64,000 nucleotides of DNA from Chryseobacterium aahli (GTDB lineage Bacteria; Bacteroidota; Bacteroidia; Flavobacteriales; Weeksellaceae). The position numbers and the translations under genes are program-made. The stretch lies in assembly GCF_022699665.1 (NCBI RefSeq), contig NZ_JALDNB010000015.1:91508-155507 (forward strand), read 5' to 3'. The notes under the pieces were generated by a model. It worked only from the letters and a program-made list of their open reading frames with translations. It did not search any database and was not told the DNA's origin. This document shows positions 44,375-53,295 of the stretch, piece after piece. How positions within the stretch are numbered: the stretch's first letter is position 1; each line of letters starts with the position of its first letter.

Positions 44375-44478
44375 ATCCTAGGTTTAGTTTGTCAAAGAAC
44401 GTGAAAAGTATGTTAAAAATTATGTAAGAATAACTTAAAGTTTGTTAAAGTTTAAATCGCTTCTTTGTGAAGTAATGG

Positions 44479-45027
44479 TTAATTCAATGAAATATCTTCC
44501 GGAGAGTTTGCCCAAAGAAGATATTCACCACCAAGGTTTTGCATAATAGATTTCCAAAGAGTCTGATCATTTGGAAGGGTGTAGTCAAGATTATAAACAT
44601 CTACAACTGTCCAGAGTTTACGTTTGATTTCACTATCCAACTGCAAAGCTCCCCAACCAGAATAGCCTGAAAATATTTTAACATCATCAATTGATAATTC
44701 ATTGCTGAGAACCGCACTAATAACAGTTTCTATGTCTTCTGTTACATAAAATTCATTATTAATTTCCGTATAAGTTTCGCTGACTTTCTTTCCTTTTATG
44801 ATAAAAAAAACTTTTTCATTTTCTACCGGTCCGCCATCATAGACTTCAATTTTAAAGTCGAAGAAATTTTTGAATTTGTTACTCATTTTTGAATTTTTCT
44901 TATTCAAAATCAAACCAAAAGCTGAACTTTCATTATGTTCAATGATAAGCACTACTGATCTGGAAAAAATATCTCCGGAAATATCAGGCGTGGAAATTAA
45001 TATTTTACCTTTGTATGAGTAATTCAT
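44479..45027 (-). CDS. YqgE/AlgH family protein
   Basis: The 182-residue protein matches UPF0301 (YqgE/AlgH): GKILISTPDISGDIFSRSVVLIIEH, AFGLILNKK, VYDGGPVENEKVF and KIFSGYSGWGALQLDSEI are all typical. The function is unresolved; AlgH was linked to alginate regulation in Pseudomonas. I use the ATG at 45027 rather than the TTG two codons earlier, since a -7 element ends 3 nt before the ATG and predicts a leaderless mRNA. It is divergent from pdxH, with only 24 nt between the start codons. Confidence 0.92.
   Translation of the reverse strand: MNYSYKGKILISTPDISGDIFSRSVVLIIEHNESSAFGLILNKKNSKMSNKFKNFFDFKIEVYDGGPVENEKVFFIIKGKKVSETYTEINNEFYVTEDIETVISAVLSNELSIDDVKIFSGYSGWGALQLDSEIKRKLWTVVDVYNLDYTLPNDQTLWKSIMQNLGGEYLLWANSPEDISLN
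45006..45013 (+). promoter_or_regulatory. -7 promoter element of pdxH inside yqgE
   Basis: TACCTTTG lies on the plus strand within the first codons of yqgE, 38 nt before the pdxH start. Together with the minus-strand element at 45031-45038, the two promoters face away from each other with overlapping transcripts. Confidence 0.5.
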
Positions 45028-45030
45028 ACT

Positions 45031-45038
45031 CAAATTTA
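45031..45038 (-). promoter_or_regulatory. -7 promoter element of yqgE, leaderless type
   Basis: The minus strand reads TAAATTTG, ending 3 nt before the yqgE ATG. Confidence 0.6.
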
Positions 45039-45051
45039 ATAAAAATTATTT

Positions 45052-45693
45052 ATGGAAAACCTTCATGACAAGAGAAAAATCTACGAAAAATATCAACTTA
45101 TTGAAAGTGAGATTAAAGAGAATCCTATTGAGCAATTCAGAGATTGGTTTTTGGATGCATCGGTTAATCCTACAGTTTCTGAAGCAAATGCAATGGCGGT
45201 TTCTACTTTAGAGGATGATGGTTGCCCCAGAACGAGAATGGTTTTGCTTAAAGAATATACGTACGAAGGTTTTATTTTTTACACCAATTACGATAGCCGA
45301 AAAGGAAAAGCAATTGCAAAAACGCACAAAGCATGTCTTCATTTTTTCTGGCCGAGTTTAGAACGACAAATTATCATTAAAGCTGATTTAGAAAAAATTG
45401 CTGAAAATCTGAGTGATGGATATTTTCATTCCAGACCAAAAGGAAGCCAGCTTGGCGCAGCAGTTTCTCCGCAAAGTGAAGTGATACCCAACAGAGAGTT
45501 TTTGGAAGTTAAATTAAAAGAACTAGAAGAGAAATTTGAAGATTCTGAAGTTCCAAGACCTGGAAATTGGGGCGGATATATTGCAAAACCTTACGAGATT
45601 GAATTTTGGCAGGGAAGACCAAACAGGCTTCATGACAGAATCATCTATTCACTAAAAGATTTAGACTGGGAAATTTCACGACTTGCACCATAA
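45052..45693 (+). CDS. pdxH: Pyridoxamine 5'-phosphate oxidase
   Basis: The 213-residue flavoprotein oxidises pyridoxamine or pyridoxine phosphate to PLP using FMN. Family motifs are PNTPEANAM-like NPTVSEANAMAVST, GCPRTRMVLLKEY, FYTNYDSRKGKAI, QIIIKADLEKI, SQLGAAVSPQSEVI and the C-terminal EFWQGRPNRLHDR. It is full length. It has a promoter inside yqgE and a terminator about 75 nt downstream. Confidence 0.97.
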   Translation: MENLHDKRKIYEKYQLIESEIKENPIEQFRDWFLDASVNPTVSEANAMAVSTLEDDGCPRTRMVLLKEYTYEGFIFYTNYDSRKGKAIAKTHKACLHFFWPSLERQIIIKADLEKIAENLSDGYFHSRPKGSQLGAAVSPQSEVIPNREFLEVKLKELEEKFEDSEVPRPGNWGGYIAKPYEIEFWQGRPNRLHDRIIYSLKDLDWEISRLAP

Positions 45694-45767
45694 ACAAAAA
45701 GGACGTAGTCAAAGCATAATAACTTTAGGTATCAATAAAAGTTAACCAAATGTATCTACAAACAAAA

Positions 45768-45792
45768 AAACCTCATCAGAAGATGAGGTTTG
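45768..45792. terminator. Bidirectional terminator
   Basis: The 10-bp stem AAACCTCATC/GATGAGGTTT with loop AGAA lies between pdxH and the opposing HU gene. Confidence 0.85.
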
Positions 45793-45812
45793 CATTTTTA
45801 TAATCTGATTGA

Positions 45813-46103
45813 TTATTTCTTTTTCACACCTGAAACCGCAGTTGCCAAGTCAGCACCAGCCTTAAATTTAGCTACTGTTTTAGCAGCGATTTTGATTGGT
45901 TTTTTAGTTGCAGGGTTGATACCTTGTCTTGCAGCTCTCTCAGATACTGAGAAAGTACCAAATCCTACTAAAGACACTTTTCCGTCTTTTGCCTTTAGAG
46001 TAGTTGTAACGTTAGAGATAAAAGACTCTAAAGCAGCTTTAGCTGCAACTTTAGTAATACCTGCGTCTTTTGCGATTGCGTCGATTAATTCAGACTTGTT
46101 CAT
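45813..46103 (-). CDS. HU family DNA-binding protein
   Basis: The 96-residue protein is a classical HU: MNKSELIDAIAKDAGITKVAAKAALESF forms the dimer helices, and VGFGTFSVSERAARQGINPATKKPI is the flexible DNA-bending arm. It compacts the chromosome and bends DNA. The C-terminal tail ends in VKKK. It has one of the best promoters in the window, in line with high expression. Confidence 0.97.
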   Translation of the reverse strand: MNKSELIDAIAKDAGITKVAAKAALESFISNVTTTLKAKDGKVSLVGFGTFSVSERAARQGINPATKKPIKIAAKTVAKFKAGADLATAVSGVKKK

Positions 46104-46137
46104 AATTTTTATATTAAAAGTTAGTTAGTAATTGTAG

Positions 46138-46168
46138 CAAATATAAAACAATTTTCAAATTGTGCAAA
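46138..46168 (-). promoter_or_regulatory. Promoter of the HU gene
   Basis: The minus strand shows TTTG, 19 nt, then TATATTTG: a textbook Bacteroidota -33/-7 pair. The start codon is 34 nt downstream. Confidence 0.8.
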
Positions 46169-46489
46169 TTTTTTCTAAAAACTTGTGGATATTTTTTGAT
46201 TTCACCTTAAATTAATCAATATATCATAATTCAAATTTTTACGAAAAATCTACGTTTCGAGATGCTAAAATCGTGCCAACTACTTATGTTTATTAGCTTT
46301 GTTGAAAATTTAATATTGGGTTTTGTATTTATTAAATCCTAAATTTAATGATTACTTTTGATTTTTTTCTTGATATGCTTATTAAGTTGATAATCAGTAA
46401 TGAATTATATTAATTTCTACAAAATTCAAACGTAGTTATGATGCGCCTTCTTAAATCAATTTTAAAATCATTTTATTAAATATTATTAA
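46169..46489. other. AT-rich gene-free stretch between HU and panD
   Basis: Very AT-rich, with no open frame, repeat or strong hairpin that I can support. Confidence 0.5.
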
Positions 46490-46497
46490 TAAATTTG
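46490..46497 (+). promoter_or_regulatory. -7 promoter element of panD, leaderless type
   Basis: TAAATTTG ends 4 nt before the ATG at 46502, the same spacing as at the queD-like and DUF2946-like genes. Confidence 0.65.
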
Positions 46498-46501
46498 CAC
46501 C

Positions 46502-46852
46502 ATGTTAATAGAAGTATTCAAATCGAAGATTCACAGGGTGAGAGTTACGGCTTCAGACCTTAATTATATCGGAAGTATTACCATAGATGAAGATCTTATT
46601 GATGCAGCAGGATTGGTAGTGGGTGAGAGGGTTTATATTGTTAATGTAAACAACGGAGAACGTTTTGATACGTACGTTATCAAAGGTAAGAGAAAGTCTG
46701 GAGAAGTTTGTCTGAATGGGCCTGCAGCGAGAAAAGTACAGCGTGATGACATCATTATCATTATTGCCTACGCACAGATGACACCTGAAGAAGCAAGAGA
46801 GTTTCAGCCAAAAATCGTTTTCCCGGACGAGAAAACTAACCTTCTTACCTAA
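46502..46852 (+). CDS. panD: Aspartate 1-decarboxylase proenzyme
   Basis: The 116-residue protein makes beta-alanine for pantothenate and CoA. The self-cleavage site Gly24-Ser25 in NYIGSITIDEDL is intact, so the pyruvoyl cofactor can form. Other typical parts are GERVYIVNVNNGERFDTY and GEVCLNGPAARKVQRDD. The gene is full length, starts directly at a promoter, and is followed within 3 nt by a flippase-like membrane protein gene, so both are on one mRNA. Confidence 0.97.
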   Translation: MLIEVFKSKIHRVRVTASDLNYIGSITIDEDLIDAAGLVVGERVYIVNVNNGERFDTYVIKGKRKSGEVCLNGPAARKVQRDDIIIIIAYAQMTPEEAREFQPKIVFPDEKTNLLT

Positions 46853-46855
46853 TTG

Positions 46856-47887
46856 ATGGAAAAAAAATCAGCCAATCCTTTAAAATCAATCCTTACGATT
46901 GTCATTTCGCTTGCGTTTGCAGGATTTTTTCTGTGGCTTGCTCTCAAGGGTTTTGAGTTTGAAAAGGTGCAGAAATCTTTGGCAAAAGCCAATTATCTTT
47001 GGGTAGCTATTGCAGGGGTGTTTGGTGTTTTGGCGTACTGGCTAAGAGCAGTCCGCTGGAATCTTTTACTAGAACCCATGGGATATAATATCTCGAGTTC
47101 TAATGCATTCTGGACGATTTCCTTTGGTTATTTAATGAATTTAACCATTCCCAGAAGTGGAGAACTTGCCAGAGCAACCGCTTTGTATGGGGTTGAAAAA
47201 GTACCTGTAGACAAATCTTTCGGAACAATTATTCTGGAAAGGGTAGTAGATTTGATTTGTATGATGGTGTTTTTGGGACTAACTTTTATATTTAAATATG
47301 AAGCTATCCTTTCATTTTATGAGAATTCAGAGATTAAATTTAATCCGAACAAGGTAATTTTAATAATTTCCATATTGGTTTTAGGAGCGATTTTGTTTTT
47401 TGTGTTTAAAAAGAAATTGGCGACAGTTCCGATTTTAGGGAAAATTATTGGTTTCATTGATGGGATACTCCAAGGTTTAACTTCCATATTTAAACTAAAA
47501 CAAAAAGTAAAATTCATTTTATATACCATCGGAATATGGATTTGCTATTTCATGGCCGCTTATCTTGTTTGTTTTGCTTTACCGGAAACTTCAGACTTTA
47601 CCATCGCAGACGGCTTTTTCATCATTGTGGTGGGAACTTTAGGAATGATTGTTCCTGCGAGTGGAGGTATCGGAGCTTTTAATTTAGCGATGAAATACGG
47701 CTTCATGGCATTGTTTATCTCTATGGGGAAAAGTGCTGAGTTTGGCGGTGAAATGGGATTGACATATTCATTTATCTCTCTTCCCTTGCAAATTGTAATC
47801 ATGTTGACGACGGGCTTATTATCTATTCCTATTTTGGCTAAAGCGAGAAATAAACTAGCAGCCGAAACTGAAATTAACAACAAATAA
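46856..47887 (+). CDS. Flippase-like (UPF0104/LPG-synthase TM domain) membrane protein
   Basis: The 343-residue protein has about eight hydrophobic segments and matches the lysylphosphatidylglycerol-synthase transmembrane (UPF0104) family: YWLRAVRWNLLLEPMGY, FWTISFGYLMNLTIPRSGELARA and ASGGIGAFNLAMKYG. Such proteins are thought to move or modify lipids. The ATG at 46856 is chosen over the TTG one codon earlier. It forms a unit with panD, a pairing that I associate with Bacteroidota. No soluble aminoacyl-transfer domain is present. Confidence 0.87.
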   Translation: MEKKSANPLKSILTIVISLAFAGFFLWLALKGFEFEKVQKSLAKANYLWVAIAGVFGVLAYWLRAVRWNLLLEPMGYNISSSNAFWTISFGYLMNLTIPRSGELARATALYGVEKVPVDKSFGTIILERVVDLICMMVFLGLTFIFKYEAILSFYENSEIKFNPNKVILIISILVLGAILFFVFKKKLATVPILGKIIGFIDGILQGLTSIFKLKQKVKFILYTIGIWICYFMAAYLVCFALPETSDFTIADGFFIIVVGTLGMIVPASGGIGAFNLAMKYGFMALFISMGKSAEFGGEMGLTYSFISLPLQIVIMLTTGLLSIPILAKARNKLAAETEINNK

Positions 47888-47912
47888 GTTTTAAAATTTA
47901 ATATAAATATAT

Positions 47913-47941
47913 AGCCTGATCTTATGGATTGGGCTTTTTTT
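47913..47941 (+). terminator. Rho-independent terminator
   Basis: AGCCTGATC pairs with GATTGGGCT (wobbles) around TTATG, followed by T7. Confidence 0.75.
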
Positions 47942-48011
47942 AATGTTTTTTTAATCTGAATATTTGGAAAAATGACAAATCAAAACTATCTTAGACATAA
48001 AGTACAGAATT

Positions 48012-48587
48012 ATGGCAATTAACCTACAGAAAGGACAAAGAATTGATATAGGACTCACAAAAATGACCATCGGGCTTGGTTGGGATCCTAACGATGGAAC
48101 GGGTTATGATTTTGATCTTGATGCTTCTGCGATTATGATTGATTCTCAAAGAAAGTTGGTCAGTGAAGATTACTTTGTCTTTTATAACAACCTGAATTCT
48201 CCCGATGGTGCTTTGACCCATACTGGCGATGATCCAAGCGGTAAAAACAGTGACGGAGATGATGACGAAGCAATCATGATTGATCTTGCAAAAGTAGATT
48301 CCAGAGTTGAAGAAATTCTTTTTGTGGTAACGATTGAAGATTTTGAAAGAAGAAAGCAAAATTTTGGTCAGGTAAGAAATTCTTACATCCGAATTGTTGA
48401 CCAAAGTAATAATCAAGAAATCGCAAAGTATGAATTAGACGAAGATTTTTCTATAGAAACAGGAATTGAATTCGGAAGATTGTACAAAAAAAACGGAAGC
48501 TGGAAATTTGAAGCTTCAGGAATTGGTTATCGTGCAGATCTGGGTTTCTTTTTAGAGAAATATTACAACGGACAGATTATTAAATAA
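48012..48587 (+). CDS. TerD family calcium-binding stress protein
   Basis: The 191-residue protein is a full TerD domain: INLQKGQRIDIGLTKMTIGLGW, the calcium-site stretch GYDFDLDASAIMI and the acidic loop PSGKNSDGDDDEAIMIDLAKV, then FGQVRNSYIRIVD. TerD proteins occur in tellurite-resistance and chemical-stress systems. Here it is a single gene without other ter genes, so a tellurite role is not implied. Its promoter is not clear; a shared terminator follows. Confidence 0.93.
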   Translation: MAINLQKGQRIDIGLTKMTIGLGWDPNDGTGYDFDLDASAIMIDSQRKLVSEDYFVFYNNLNSPDGALTHTGDDPSGKNSDGDDDEAIMIDLAKVDSRVEEILFVVTIEDFERRKQNFGQVRNSYIRIVDQSNNQEIAKYELDEDFSIETGIEFGRLYKKNGSWKFEASGIGYRADLGFFLEKYYNGQIIK

Positions 48588-48588
48588 C

Positions 48589-48618
48589 AAAAAAGTATGC
48601 TGAGAGGTGTACTTTTTT
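48589..48618. terminator. Bidirectional terminator
   Basis: The stem AAAAAAGTA/TACTTTTTT lies between terD and the opposing GNAT gene. Confidence 0.7.
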
Positions 48619-49057
48619 AGTTTACTAACTCCATCATATAAGAATGCTGATCTTCAGCTATAATTTTAAATCCTAAAACCACATATAAAGTCTGTGCTTT
48701 ATTGGTTTTTAAAACGCTAAGTCGGACAGGTTTTTTCGTAGCTGAAGCTTCCTCAATAATCTCTTTCAAAATACTTTTACCAATTCCTTTTCCCTGAAGT
48801 TTGGGATCAATCTGAATTTGTAATATTTCAATATGATTTTCGGCTCTGTTTATTTTTAGTAATCCGATCGGCTCATTGTTTAAAGTAATGATATTTGCTT
48901 TTTCAAAATGATATAGTATTCTTTGCAAAGTTGATTCTTTATCGGTCGGCAGATGAGAACTGATGTAATGCTCGGTCATTGTTTTCGTTCTTAAGTCAAA
49001 CAAAAAACTTATGTCGTTTTCTGTAGCTTTTCTGTATTGAAGATTCATATTTTTCAT
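48617..49057 (-). CDS. GNAT family N-acetyltransferase
   Basis: The 146-residue protein is a single GNAT domain: NLQYRKATENDISFLFDLR at the start and the acetyl-CoA loop IDPKLQGKGIGKSILKEI. The substrate is unknown. Its ATG overlaps the stop of the upstream exonuclease gene as ATGA (49054-49057), so translation is coupled; a second ATG three codons later is also possible. Confidence 0.9.
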   Translation of the reverse strand: MKNMNLQYRKATENDISFLFDLRTKTMTEHYISSHLPTDKESTLQRILYHFEKANIITLNNEPIGLLKINRAENHIEILQIQIDPKLQGKGIGKSILKEIIEEASATKKPVRLSVLKTNKAQTLYVVLGFKIIAEDQHSYMMELVN

Positions 49058-49575
49058 TTTAAACTAATCTTCAAACCCAATTCATTTTTTAGATATAGCA
49101 AAACTTCAGCGTTGCCTTTGGCATCATCAACCGGATGATGAGTGTGTTCGGTTTTTCGAAGGTGTTTCCATTGGGCAAACGTGTCTTTTTCTAATCCACA
49201 GTATAAATCTGATAGTCGTCTTGATGAGTAACCAAATGGATTTGTCTGAATAAAATGATGAAAATACCAGCAGATAAACATCCAGTCAAAGCCATTATTA
49301 TCACTAATGAAAATTGGTCTTCCTTTGGAATTTGTTTTCACCCAATCTTCGAATTTTAGCATGACTTCTTTTGGGTCATCAAAGTCTTCGGTTTCCTCTC
49401 TACTAAATCCCGACACGGCAAGAGCCTCCGGATTAAAATGTTGAGAGATAGGTTTTAATTTTCCGTAGAAAGTCTTGTCAAGATTTTCATCAACAAGCAC
49501 CGCTCCAAAACAGATCATAGAAAAGTCACCCGGGATGGGGCCGTCAGATTCAATATCTACCATGATGTAGCTCAT
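49054..49575 (-). CDS. 3'-5' exonuclease/exoribonuclease (Rv2179c-like DEDDh)
   Basis: The 173-residue protein has DEDDh residues in MVDIESDG, the SDNNGFDWMF segment and HHPVDDAKGNAEVL near the C-terminus, fitting the short Rv2179c-like 3'-5' exoribonuclease group. It lacks accessory domains. It is translationally coupled to the GNAT gene downstream. The substrate, RNA or DNA, is not certain. Confidence 0.85.
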   Translation of the reverse strand: MSYIMVDIESDGPIPGDFSMICFGAVLVDENLDKTFYGKLKPISQHFNPEALAVSGFSREETEDFDDPKEVMLKFEDWVKTNSKGRPIFISDNNGFDWMFICWYFHHFIQTNPFGYSSRRLSDLYCGLEKDTFAQWKHLRKTEHTHHPVDDAKGNAEVLLYLKNELGLKISLK

Positions 49576-49669
49576 AATTTCACTTGTTTTATAAACGAAT
49601 AAATGAATTTTTAAAAAGAAAAAAGCAACAAAATCAACTGCTGCTCTTGAAATTTATCTTAAAAAAAAA

Positions 49670-49876
49670 TTAACTGCGAATCTTTTGGAATTTTTTCATT
49701 GTGAAGTTTGCAGAAAAATAAAGGATTGAAGTTGCTGTGAAAATTAATGCCGTCATTGCAAAGTATTCGGTAAATCGCAAAACCATACTTGGCTCTTTGA
49801 TATCTCCATCCATCAAGAATCCGATTGTTGTAAGGATTAGTGAAAAAATTAAAAGGTTGGTAAGTTTCATTTTCAT
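49670..49876 (-). CDS. Small two-helix membrane protein
   Basis: The 68-residue protein has two hydrophobic segments (LTNLLIFSLILTTIGFLMD and FTEYFAMTALIFTATSILYF) and a basic C-terminus. Its composition fits a real inner-membrane miniprotein, but no family is recognised. It is followed by a long AT-rich gap. A fortuitous open frame cannot be ruled out. Confidence 0.5.
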   Translation of the reverse strand: MKMKLTNLLIFSLILTTIGFLMDGDIKEPSMVLRFTEYFAMTALIFTATSILYFSANFTMKKFQKIRS

Positions 49877-50115
49877 GGTAAACTGTTTTTTTGTGTTATG
49901 TCAAACTGGCGTGAAATTATAAAAAATATTTTAATGTAGAAAATTTATTTGTGATTCAAAAATTTGTCTTATTCTTAATTAACTTAAACGCTATTTGTCA
50001 ATAAAGTGGTTATCTCAATGGTATTTTTAAAGTCTTGAAAGAAATGAGGTGCCTATTAAAAAAAACAATCCAAAAAACTTTCATCTTTTGGAGTCTTAAA
50101 ATATTATTTTAAATT

Positions 50116-52134
50116 CTAACCAAACGCTCTCTTCAGCAAACTTTCTACTTTCGGCTCACTTCCTCTGAAATTCTTATACAATTCCATCGGATCTTTTGTT
50201 CCGCCAGAAGAAAGGAGAACTTTAAATTTTGCTGCAGTTTCGGGATTGAAGATTCCGGTTTCCTTAAAATATTGGAAAGCATCGGCATCTAAAACTTCCG
50301 CCCATTTGTAAGAATAATATCCGGCAGAATATCCACCCTGAAAAATATGTGAAAAGCTCGGGCTCATCGCAGTTTCAGGATTCGAAGGATAAAGTTGGGT
50401 TGCTTTGGTGTAATTATCTTCAAACTCCTTTACGCTCAAATTCTCCAACTCAGCAACCTTCGTATGATAGTTCATATCTAAAATTCCAAAGCCAAGCTGT
50501 CTCATTGTCTGATAACCTTCCATAAAGTTTTTCGATTGTTCGATTTTCTCTATTTTCTCATCGGGAAGAACTTCACCGGTTTTGTAATGTTTGGCAAAAG
50601 TTTTTAAGAATTCAGGTTCGTAGCAGAAATTTTCTAGAAACTGAGAAGGTAGTTCCACAAAATCCCATTTTACAGAAGTTCCGGAAAGATTAGGATATTG
50701 AACGTTTGCCATCATTCCGTGAAGCGCATGACCAAACTCGTGAAATAAAGTCGTCACCTCTTGGAACGTCAATAAACTCGGTGTATCTTTTGTTGGTTTA
50801 CTGAAGTTACAGACAATAGAAATGTGCGGACGAGAATTTTCACCATCTTTTTTGTACTGATTTTTGTAGCTCGTCATCCAGGCTCCGGCTCTTTTGCCTT
50901 TTCTCGGGAAGTAATCGACATATAGTAAAGATTTGTATTCTCCATTTTCCTTTACTTCATACACTTTTACGTCTTCATGGTATTTAGGAATATCATTTCT
51001 TTCCTCAAAAGTTAATCCGAAAAGTTGCTTAGATAAACCAAAAACAGCTTCCTGAACCTGTTCTAACGGAAAATAAGGTTTCAATTCCTCGTCATTCAAG
51101 TCGTATTTTGCTTTACGAAGTTTTTCTGCATAAAAAGCGTGGTCATAACCTTGCATTTCGTCAATTCCATCGGCTTTTGCCAAAGACTTTAATTCTTCAA
51201 TTTCCTTTTCTGCATAAGGTTTTGCTTTCGTTAAAAGTTCATTTAAAAAGTCTAAAACTTTGGTCGGAGATTTTGCCATTCTTTCCTCAAGAACAAAATC
51301 TGCATAGTTTGCATAGCCTAAAAGTTCAGCTTTTTGTTGTTTTAAATTTAAAAGCTCTTTAATTAAATTCTGATTGTCAAATTCGCCACCGTCAAAAGAT
51401 TTTTTGCCGTTTGCCAAAGCCAGTTCTTTTCTCAGTTCACGGTTTTCCGCATACGTCAAAAACGGAATATAGCTTGGGTACTGCAATGTGACAACCCAGC
51501 CTTCCAGATTTCTTTCTTTAGCTTCTTCTGCGTATTGTTCAATAATCGCTTCGGGAATTCCGGTTAGATCTTCTTTATTGGTGATATGTTTGAAATAATT
51601 ATTGGTTGAAGCCAAAACGTTTTGCCCGAACTGAAGAGATTTTAAAGATAAATCCATGCTGATTTTCTTTAATTTTTCTTTGTCTTCTTCATTCAAAAGT
51701 GCACCGCTTCTTACAAAACCTTTATAGGTTTCATTTAAAAGCATTTGTTGTTCTTCACTCAGATTGTATTTTTCCTTTTCGTCATACACTTTTTTAATTT
51801 TATTAAATAAAGCTTCGTTTTGAGAAATTTTTGAAGAATACTCAGTTAAAATGGGTGAAACATCCTGCGCAATTTGTTGCAATTCATCACTCGTCTCGGC
51901 TGAATTTAAATTAAAGAAAATATTAGAAGCTCTGTCCAATTGCTCTCCGGAAAATGCTAAAGCTTCAATTGTATTTTCAAAAGTAGTTTCGTTAGAATTA
52001 TTAACTATTTCGTCGATTTCTTCTTCAGATTTTTGAATTAATTCTTTAAAAGCCGGAAGATAATCTTCATTTTTAATTTGGTCGAATGGTGCTGAATGAT
52101 ATGGTGTGTTGAATTTTTCTGTTAAAATACTCAT
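50116..52134 (-). CDS. M3 family metallopeptidase (oligopeptidase A/Dcp type)
   Basis: The 672-residue cytoplasmic protein has the zinc motif HEFGH in TTLFHEFGHALHGM, with the third-ligand region (FVELPSQFLENFCYEP) downstream. The end (EVLDADAFQYFKETGIFN, GSEPKVESLL) is typical of the OpdA/Dcp branch. It degrades short peptides. I use the ATG at 52134 (MSILTEKFNTPYHS); the earlier frame adds 25 unlikely residues. No signal peptide is present. TAAATTTA upstream on the minus strand is a one-mismatch -7 element. Confidence 0.93.
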   Translation of the reverse strand: MSILTEKFNTPYHSAPFDQIKNEDYLPAFKELIQKSEEEIDEIVNNSNETTFENTIEALAFSGEQLDRASNIFFNLNSAETSDELQQIAQDVSPILTEYSSKISQNEALFNKIKKVYDEKEKYNLSEEQQMLLNETYKGFVRSGALLNEEDKEKLKKISMDLSLKSLQFGQNVLASTNNYFKHITNKEDLTGIPEAIIEQYAEEAKERNLEGWVVTLQYPSYIPFLTYAENRELRKELALANGKKSFDGGEFDNQNLIKELLNLKQQKAELLGYANYADFVLEERMAKSPTKVLDFLNELLTKAKPYAEKEIEELKSLAKADGIDEMQGYDHAFYAEKLRKAKYDLNDEELKPYFPLEQVQEAVFGLSKQLFGLTFEERNDIPKYHEDVKVYEVKENGEYKSLLYVDYFPRKGKRAGAWMTSYKNQYKKDGENSRPHISIVCNFSKPTKDTPSLLTFQEVTTLFHEFGHALHGMMANVQYPNLSGTSVKWDFVELPSQFLENFCYEPEFLKTFAKHYKTGEVLPDEKIEKIEQSKNFMEGYQTMRQLGFGILDMNYHTKVAELENLSVKEFEDNYTKATQLYPSNPETAMSPSFSHIFQGGYSAGYYSYKWAEVLDADAFQYFKETGIFNPETAAKFKVLLSSGGTKDPMELYKNFRGSEPKVESLLKRAFG

Positions 52135-52350
52135 TGAATTATTTTTAATTGATGTAAATTTAATTAATTTGAATGTAATGATCTTTGAATTCTCAAAAAC
52201 AATGCCCACAGCAATTTATATGACAAAAATGCATCATTCAAGAATTTTCTTGTCATAGGAAAAGATTTACTTCATAGCGAATTGCTAATTTTACTTTTGA
52301 GTTCTTCTGACTTTGAGTTTAAAATAATATACAATTGAAAAAACATAACG

Positions 52351-52704
52351 ATGTCTAAAAACAAAGAAACAATTCAAAAATACATGGATTCTTTTCAGGA
52401 AAGCGATCACGAAAAAATCCTAAGCTGTCTTACCGAAGATGTTATTTGGGAAATGCCGGGAGTTTATCTGCATCATGGAAAAGGAGAATTTGACAAAGAA
52501 ATAGAAAACGAAAATTTTACAGGAAAACCAAAAATCACAATTTTCAGAATGACAGAAGAAAATAATGTTGTTATTGCAGAAGGAAATGTGATTGGAAGTT
52601 TCAAAAACGGAGATGTTCTCAATGCCGATTTCTGCGATGTCTTTGAAATGGAAAATGGACTCATCAAGAAGCTTGTTTCTTATTTAATGCAAAAAACTAA
52701 CTAA
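52351..52704 (+). CDS. SnoaL-like (NTF2 superfamily) protein
   Basis: The 117-residue protein is a small cone-fold domain: YMDSFQESDHEKILSCLTEDV at the start and KNGDVLNADFCDVFEMENG at the end fit the SnoaL-like/nuclear transport factor 2 group. Members bind or convert small hydrophobic molecules, but most have no assigned function. The gene is 18 nt upstream of an SRPBCC protein gene and probably co-transcribed with it. Confidence 0.83.
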   Translation: MSKNKETIQKYMDSFQESDHEKILSCLTEDVIWEMPGVYLHHGKGEFDKEIENENFTGKPKITIFRMTEENNVVIAEGNVIGSFKNGDVLNADFCDVFEMENGLIKKLVSYLMQKTN

Positions 52705-52722
52705 AAAAATAAATCTATAATT

Positions 52723-53256
52723 ATGAAAACAATTTTGAAAATTATCGGGGGAGTTATCCTTTTGTTTATTGTGTATGCAATCGTTGCTATGTTGGCTTTC
52801 GGAGATAATTATCACTACGAAAAATCTGTCGTAATGAATGCTCCAAAGGAGAAAGTTTGGCAGCAGATCAGTACAATGAAGGCATTTAATGAATGGAATC
52901 CTTGGATGAAATTAGACAAAAACATGAAAATTATTTACACCGGAAATTCTGGGGAAGTAGGAGACAAGTATTGTTGGGATAGTAAAAATGATGATGCAGG
53001 AGCAGGTTGTCAGGAAATTAAAGAGCTGATTCCTGGCGAAAAACAAAAAACAGAAATGATTTTTAAAAGACCTTTTGAAGGACAGGCAATTTCGGATATT
53101 GTTTTAACTTCCGAAGGGAATTCTACAAAAGTTACCTGGAGTATGGATACAAAACAGGAAACATGGATGAAAATTATGCGACCGATGATGGATTACCAAA
53201 TGGGAAAATCTTACGAAGAAGGGTTGAGCAATCTGAAAGCTTTGGTAGAAAAATAA
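52723..53256 (+). CDS. SRPBCC family protein with N-terminal membrane anchor
   Basis: The 177-residue protein has one N-terminal transmembrane segment (LKIIGGVILLFIVYAIVAML) and a START/polyketide-cyclase-like domain (SVVMNAPKEKVWQQISTMKA, NEWNPWMKLDKNM). It is likely exposed outside the inner membrane. Its partner is unknown. It forms a pair with the upstream SnoaL-like gene and is followed by a terminator. Confidence 0.87.
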   Translation: MKTILKIIGGVILLFIVYAIVAMLAFGDNYHYEKSVVMNAPKEKVWQQISTMKAFNEWNPWMKLDKNMKIIYTGNSGEVGDKYCWDSKNDDAGAGCQEIKELIPGEKQKTEMIFKRPFEGQAISDIVLTSEGNSTKVTWSMDTKQETWMKIMRPMMDYQMGKSYEEGLSNLKALVEK

Positions 53257-53261
53257 AGTGT

Positions 53262-53295
53262 AAGCCTTGCAATTTTGTAAGGCTTATTTTTTTTT
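53262..53295. terminator. Terminator between convergent genes
   Basis: AAGCCTTGCA pairs with TGTAAGGCTT and is followed by a long T-run that reaches the stop codon of the opposing DUF805 gene. Confidence 0.85.

Noticed and set aside
48012..48587. Tellurite-resistance operon
   Set aside because: Only a single TerD-family gene is present; no terZABC or other partners adjoin it.
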